The notes under the pieces: model-generated
Seen by the model: only the letters and a program-made list of their open reading frames with translations
Told to the model about the DNA's origin: nothing
The model's database searches: none
Position numbers and translations under genes: made by a program
Virus record (IMG/VR): IMGVR_UViG_3300034790_000061
Span: 1 to 31,472 of that record
DNA length: 31,472 nt
Direction: 5' to 3' (one strand)
DNA from: a virus
In this document: piece after piece, positions 29,559 through 31,472 of the stretch
How the letters are laid out: the number at the start of each line of letters is the position of its first letter
Position numbering within the stretch: the stretch's first letter is position 1

Positions 29559-29567
29559 GTATTTATC
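29559..29567 (-). promoter_or_regulatory. T4-type late promoter, GATAAATAC, at the terminase start
   Basis: Minus strand GATAAATAC; it contains the stop codon (TAA) of the SGNH-like gene and ends 4-5 bases before the terminase ATG at 29554. Late transcription should begin at about the ATG. Confidence 0.75.
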
Positions 29568-30276
29568 TTTGTCCATTATTCAATATATCGACAATCTCTG
29601 GTGTCAATATGTAATTTTCTAATACCCAATCATTTGCTGATGGACTCCAATGAGTATCAGTTGGCGAAACTGTAATTCCCGCATCAAATAAGGCATTTCC
29701 TCTACGCTCTTCTCCTGGGATATTAATCGGAAGATTATGAAAAGCCTGTAATTGATGTTGGGCGCTGTTTGAACGAAAGGGCAATAGTTCAAGTTTTATT
29801 ATGTGTTTGAAATTGTATAATGAATCAATTGAATCAAACCATTTATTATGATAATCTTGACTTGTATTAGATATACTTCTATTAGCCAATGAAATATTTA
29901 TTTCTTTTACCACTGCGTTGAAAGGACTACGTCCTTGCTTGTGAGGCTCTTGTCCGCTAAACCATATTTGCTCTATCAATTCCAATGTCTGATAATTGTC
30001 TGATTTATGTATCATTTCAAAGTTAAAGCCACCATCGCCATGTAACTGTGCGACTCTATGCTTAAATGGTCTATTGACAAAAATAATGTCTATATCTTTA
30101 AGTTTTGCATCAAGCAATGACCATTGGAACAAATCAGTTCCGCGACCACCCCATGCATAATTATAGTATTGATGCTGTGGGAATTGTTGTGATAATTTCC
30201 ACGACCAATGATTGTTATATTGACCATCTTGTCTATATGCAGAGAAACTATCACCTATGAATGCAATTTTTAACAT
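29563..30276 (-). CDS. SGNH/GDSL-hydrolase-like protein
   Basis: 237 residues. Block I: FIGDSFSAYR with Ser10 in GDS. Block II: AWGGRGTDLF (41-50, the conserved Gly). Block III: IDIIFVNRP with Asn68. Block V: PTDTHWSPSAN with Asp207 and His209, the pattern of DxxH/DHHW-type members. These would give the Ser, Gly, Asn and His positions of SGNH hydrolases, which cut or add esters (often acetyl groups) on sugars and lipids. It may also be an acyltransferase-type relative. It lies between the large terminase and the SPASM-like gene, the four genes 31364-27998 being close-packed. The substrate cannot be told. Confidence 0.78.
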   Translation of the reverse strand: MLKIAFIGDSFSAYRQDGQYNNHWSWKLSQQFPQHQYYNYAWGGRGTDLFQWSLLDAKLKDIDIIFVNRPFKHRVAQLHGDGGFNFEMIHKSDNYQTLELIEQIWFSGQEPHKQGRSPFNAVVKEINISLANRSISNTSQDYHNKWFDSIDSLYNFKHIIKLELLPFRSNSAQHQLQAFHNLPINIPGEERRGNALFDAGITVSPTDTHWSPSANDWVLENYILTPEIVDILNNGQR

Positions 30277-30277
30277 A

Positions 30278-30607
30278 TTATTTATTAGAACAATGTTTTT
30301 TGCACAACAGCGGTGGATTTTCGCTATTCCATCCTTCGGGTGCGATATACTTCTTGAATATATTATTTTCTAATATATCATCAAGATCGTGATAGTTTAA
30401 ATCATTCCAAGTTTTATCTTTATCAAATTCAGCCTGTAATATTGCATCACTCGCTAATGTTTTTGCATCAGATCGGTTACTATTGCCATTAAAATCTTCA
30501 AATGCTTGTGAGTATTTGCAACATGGCCATACAGTTCCATCTTGACTCAATTGAACATGCACTAATGTGTTTCTTTGCATGAACGGACATATAATATTAT
30601 AACTCAT
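30278..30607 (-). CDS. Small SPASM-like iron-sulfur protein (109 aa)
   Basis: 109 residues. NIICPFMQRNTLVHVQLSQD followed by GTVWPCCKYS fits the SPASM start CP....(V)...DG.V.PCC, with Cys7, Cys29 and Cys30; the C-terminus LLCKKHCSNK adds Cys102 and Cys106. SPASM domains usually sit at the C-terminus of radical SAM peptide-modifying enzymes and hold an auxiliary [4Fe-4S] cluster. Here it is a separate gene overlapping the end of the radical SAM gene by 11 bases. It may therefore complement the core encoded upstream, or be a protein substrate or carrier. The function is inferred. Confidence 0.72.
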   Translation of the reverse strand: MSYNIICPFMQRNTLVHVQLSQDGTVWPCCKYSQAFEDFNGNSNRSDAKTLASDAILQAEFDKDKTWNDLNYHDLDDILENNIFKKYIAPEGWNSENPPLLCKKHCSNK

Positions 30608-31364
30608 CTAGTAACTTCCAAAGTGGACTGTTTATGTTGTATTTCTGTGCTAACATCATCTCTTGCTCGTCCGTTACTGCATTAAACTCGGTTCTATTAA
30701 ATAGCATAAATAATGAACACCCTATATCGGTTGCCATTTGCATGGCTTCACCTATCTGATGATCATTATGATTGAAGATTATGTATTGCCATTCTGCATC
30801 TGCTGGAGTTGCAGAAAACGCTTTCATATTTTCATACGCTTTGTCAAAATTAACATCTACTCTATACATATTGTTTATTTCTTGATTTGTACCATCTATG
30901 CCAAAAATTATTCTCAGTTTATCTTTATATTTGTTACCAAGATGAGTATACCATTTAGCATTACGCAATGCTCCGTTTGTAGATATTATTATATATGCCA
31001 CTTTACTTGCACATATATCAATAATTTCTTCTATCTGTGGATGCATCATCGGATCACCATAATCACCGCTAAGTCTAACAATTGCAGTCTCATTGAATAT
31101 CTTAGTACTCTTTGTCATCTTTTTTAAAATATCTATACTTAGATGTTCCAACTTTAAGCCAGGAATGGTCAAACCATCATCGCCTGTTCTAGCACATGAC
31201 GGACATCTCGCTTGACAAAAAGTGGTAGGTGTCAAGTCGATCATATTATGTTTTCTTTTTCTATGACCAACTTTGGTAGGATTAGATTTAGGTGCTGAAA
31301 CTGCAAGCGCGTTATCATACGGCTTATCAATGTCGTCGACACTGATATCTATTGATTCTGACAT
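30597..31364 (-). CDS. Radical SAM protein, split partner of SPASM-like gene
   Basis: 255 residues. Cluster motif TTFCQARCPSCARTG with Cys50, Cys54 and Cys57 (CxxxCxxC), then RLSGDYGDPMMHP (97-109), where GDYGDP takes the place of the usual GGEP motif that binds the S-adenosylmethionine amino group, and VAYIIISTNG (strand 4). The sequence ends after the radical SAM barrel with no C-terminal Fe-S domain, which the next gene supplies. Similar radical SAM proteins of phages have no characterised substrate to my knowledge. The N-terminal 30 residues are polar, acidic and possibly disordered. Its ATG follows the upstream gene's stop by eight bases. Confidence 0.87.
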   Translation of the reverse strand: MSESIDISVDDIDKPYDNALAVSAPKSNPTKVGHRKRKHNMIDLTPTTFCQARCPSCARTGDDGLTIPGLKLEHLSIDILKKMTKSTKIFNETAIVRLSGDYGDPMMHPQIEEIIDICASKVAYIIISTNGALRNAKWYTHLGNKYKDKLRIIFGIDGTNQEINNMYRVDVNFDKAYENMKAFSATPADAEWQYIIFNHNDHQIGEAMQMATDIGCSLFMLFNRTEFNAVTDEQEMMLAQKYNINSPLWKLLDEL

Positions 31365-31372
31365 TGCCTTCT

Positions 31373-31472
31373 CTATTTTGATATGATATTTTTTACTGAT
31401 ATTTCTAAATTTTCTAAAAAGGTATCAATGTCAATATCATCTGCTTCAACAACTTCTTCAATCTCTTCGACT
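31373..31472 (-). CDS. C-terminal end of an acidic protein (runs off right edge)
   Basis: The last 32 or so codons before TAG at 31373-31375 read VEEIEEVVEADDIDIDTFLE, then NLEISVKNIISK. The segment is acidic and helical. The start lies beyond the window. It is the gene directly upstream of the radical SAM gene, with eight bases between. The product cannot be named. Confidence 0.65.
   Translation of the reverse strand, partial: VEEIEEVVEADDIDIDTFLENLEISVKNIISK

Noticed and set aside
30279-30286. AATAAATA before the SGNH-like gene, resembling a late promoter
   Set aside because: The spacing to the ATG is only two bases and the next base is A in place of the C found at the seven minus-strand late sites; it lies in the stop/start overlap of two genes and is probably chance.
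30738-31127. 129-codon plus-strand frame with many Phe, Tyr and Ile
   Set aside because: Shadow of the radical SAM gene on the other strand; no start signals.
1-31472. tRNA genes, CRISPR arrays, insertion sequences, integrase or homing endonuclease
   Set aside because: No cloverleaf-type sequence, regular spaced repeat array, terminal inverted repeat with transposase, LAGLIDADG or GIY-YIG motif was seen by eye. A tRNA scan or HMM search could still find a diverged one.

Overview
The window is part of the genome of a T4-like myovirus, AT-rich and almost certainly marine and uncultured. The case for T4-like rests on hallmark genes that read clearly: large terminase gp17, ssDNA-binding protein gp32, recombinase UvsX, a UvsY-like mediator, helicase UvsW, replicative helicase gp41, primase gp61 and a class Ia ribonucleotide reductase (NrdA). 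It also has many small proteins of the kind shared by T4-like cyanophages and pelagiphages. No photosynthesis genes or tRNAs are visible. The host cannot be named, but near-perfect sigma70 promoters (TTGACA/TATAAT) imply a bacterium with ordinary housekeeping promoters. All genes but one are on the minus strand, so they are described below from right to left.

Right end (31472-26519): the tail of an acidic protein; a radical SAM protein overlapping a small SPASM-like cysteine protein; an SGNH-hydrolase-like protein; the large terminase; a 423-aa conserved protein; a 53-aa membrane protein. Recombination block (26510-23391): an exact 52-bp tandem repeat, a strong promoter, then gp32, uvsX, an 82-aa acidic protein and a uvsY-like gene, closed by an intrinsic terminator. 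Next come a small gene, an AAA+ ATPase and a protein of unknown function, driven by two more sigma70 promoters.

The uvsW operon (21468-15620) starts at a perfect promoter and holds uvsW (apparently with an ATT start), two conserved unknowns, a gp62-like candidate, an unknown, a zinc-finger protein, a QueC-like PP-loop protein and a miniature homologue of the bacterial replicative polymerase alpha subunit (DnaE). Most of these genes overlap by a few bases. Opposite its end lies the only plus-strand gene. The block 15197-8493 mixes replication genes (primase, a methyltransferase-like protein, helicase gp41), transcribed from sigma70 promoters, with structural or unknown genes behind late promoters, among them a nucleotidyltransferase/ligase-like protein. 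The left end (8444-1) carries virion-type proteins, a second radical SAM protein, an MGME1/RecB-like nuclease, a fibre-like protein and the start of nrdA.

Two promoter classes are readable directly: seven sigma70-type and eight T4-late-type (consensus ATAAATAC). Several genes sit so close to their promoter that the mRNA should be leaderless. The most unusual items are the mini-DnaE/QueC-like/zinc-finger operon, the split radical SAM-SPASM cassette, the ligase-like protein, the probable ATT start of uvsW and the recurring leaderless arrangement.
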